From: Bacillus sp. 522_BSPC
GTDB taxonomy: Bacteria > Bacillota > Bacilli > Bacillales > Cytobacillaceae
DNA: 54,123 bases
Direction of reading: 5' to 3'
NCBI RefSeq assembly: GCF_001076885.1
Contig: NZ_JVDT01000233.1
Span: forward strand, 1 to 54,123
Shown: positions 53,733 to 54,123 of the stretch, in pieces
Layout of the letters: each line of letters opens with the position of its first letter
How positions within the stretch are numbered: the first letter of the stretch is position 1
Notes under the pieces: model-generated
Seen by the model: the letters and a program-made list of their open reading frames with translations, nothing else
What the model was told of the DNA's origin: nothing
Database searches by the model: none
Made by a program: the position numbers and the translations under genes

Positions 53733-54123
53733 ATGTCAAAAGACAATAATAGTTTAGCACACACAACTTGGAATTGTAAGTATCACATAGTATTTGCACC
53801 AAAATATAGAAGACAAATAATTTACGGGAAAATAAAGAAAGATATTGGACAAATCTTACGTACCTTGTGTGAGAGGAAAGGCGTGGAGATAATAGAAGCA
53901 ACAGCGTGTAAGGATCACGTACATATGTTAGTGAGTATTCCGCCAAAATTAAGTGTATCAGCATTTGTAGGATATCTAAAAGGAAAAAGTAGCTTGATGA
54001 TATTTGATCGACATGCACAACTGAAATATAAATATGGAAATCGAAAATTTTGGTGTACAGGATATTATGTAGATACGGTAGGAAGAAACAAAAAGGTAAT
54101 AGAAGAATATATACGTAATCAAA
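53733..54123 (+). CDS. tnpA: IS200-type Y1 transposase TnpA, partial
   Basis: The first 130 codons, open at the window end. Starts MSKDNNSLAHTTWNCKYHIVFAPKYRR. The HUH motif is in KDHVHMLVSIPP and the likely catalytic Tyr is in VIEEYIRNQ. Single-strand transposase of the IS200/IS605 family; about 20 more residues are expected past the end. No tnpB is seen in the window. Confidence 0.93.
   Translation, partial: MSKDNNSLAHTTWNCKYHIVFAPKYRRQIIYGKIKKDIGQILRTLCERKGVEIIEATACKDHVHMLVSIPPKLSVSAFVGYLKGKSSLMIFDRHAQLKYKYGNRKFWCTGYYVDTVGRNKKVIEEYIRNQ

Larger units (their letters stand above)
53600..54123 (+). mobile_element. IS200/IS605-family element, left part
   Basis: Contains a left-end hairpin AACCCTGGGC-TAT-GCCTAGGGTT (about 53613-53635), a tnpA leader hairpin and the tnpA gene, and continues beyond the window. 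The exact left tip is uncertain (53516-53610). IS200 elements make no target duplication, so the tip cannot be fixed without an empty site. Confidence 0.75.

Noticed and set aside
53731-54018. 95-codon minus-strand frame
   Set aside because: Antisense to the IS200 transposase, whose motifs are clear on the plus strand.

Overview
The window is low-GC chromosomal DNA from an endospore-forming, motile member of the Bacillaceae (Bacillus/Niallia/Cytobacillus-like). The evidence is two alpha/beta-type SASP genes, four YheC/YheD-type spore-associated ATP-grasp genes, a candidate sigma-D promoter in front of a chemoreceptor, AGGAGG ribosome binding sites, and gene order that follows the Bacillus subtilis yhc-yhd and yhe-yha regions. 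I recognise families and gene order from memory of the sequences; no database search was run. The species is not determined.

Layout. 1-5 kb: pit-ykaA phosphate uptake pair, then an acetyltransferase, a short-chain dehydrogenase, an aldo/keto reductase and a small GlsB/YeaQ membrane protein. 5-11 kb: a yhcT, yhcU, yhcX, yhdB, yhdC series, with a thioredoxin-like/BdbC disulfide pair and an M14 carboxypeptidase in between. 11-15 kb: an ABC-2 exporter operon with an SGNH esterase, then a YitT protein. 15-21 kb: a divalent-metal neighbourhood (CorA, an orphan response regulator, two CNNM/CorC proteins) and an acetyltransferase. 21-26 kb: a chemoreceptor with almost no external sensor, then Fur-box feoA-feoB plus a 51-residue Cys-rich FeoB partner, then an XRE regulator. 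26-32 kb: an MFS exporter and the bmrC-bmrD heterodimeric multidrug ABC exporter, the latter behind a leader peptide and attenuator. 32-41.5 kb: a SASP gene with a foldable leader, a zinc-ribbon protein, msmX, yxkF, a minus-strand operon of four YheC/YheD ATP-grasp proteins with a 58-residue protein, yheA and a second SASP. 41.5-54 kb: a GC-rich structured repeat, yhaX, hemZ, a purine permease, yhaQ-yhaP, yhaO-yhaN, a yhaM that has lost its C-terminus, and the left part of an IS200-type element running off the end.

How the genes work together. Most of the window is housekeeping and stress biology: metal and phosphate homeostasis, drug efflux, heme synthesis, DNA-end and RNA processing, and spore constituents. 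The least ordinary parts are the bmrCD attenuator, which can be read as five mutually exclusive pairing segments; the expansion of yheC/yheD to four copies translationally coupled with a small protein; a long self-complementary leader before the yhdP-like gene; a multi-hairpin leader before one SASP gene; and the yhaM truncation next to an insertion element. No CRISPR array, rRNA or tRNA gene was seen.
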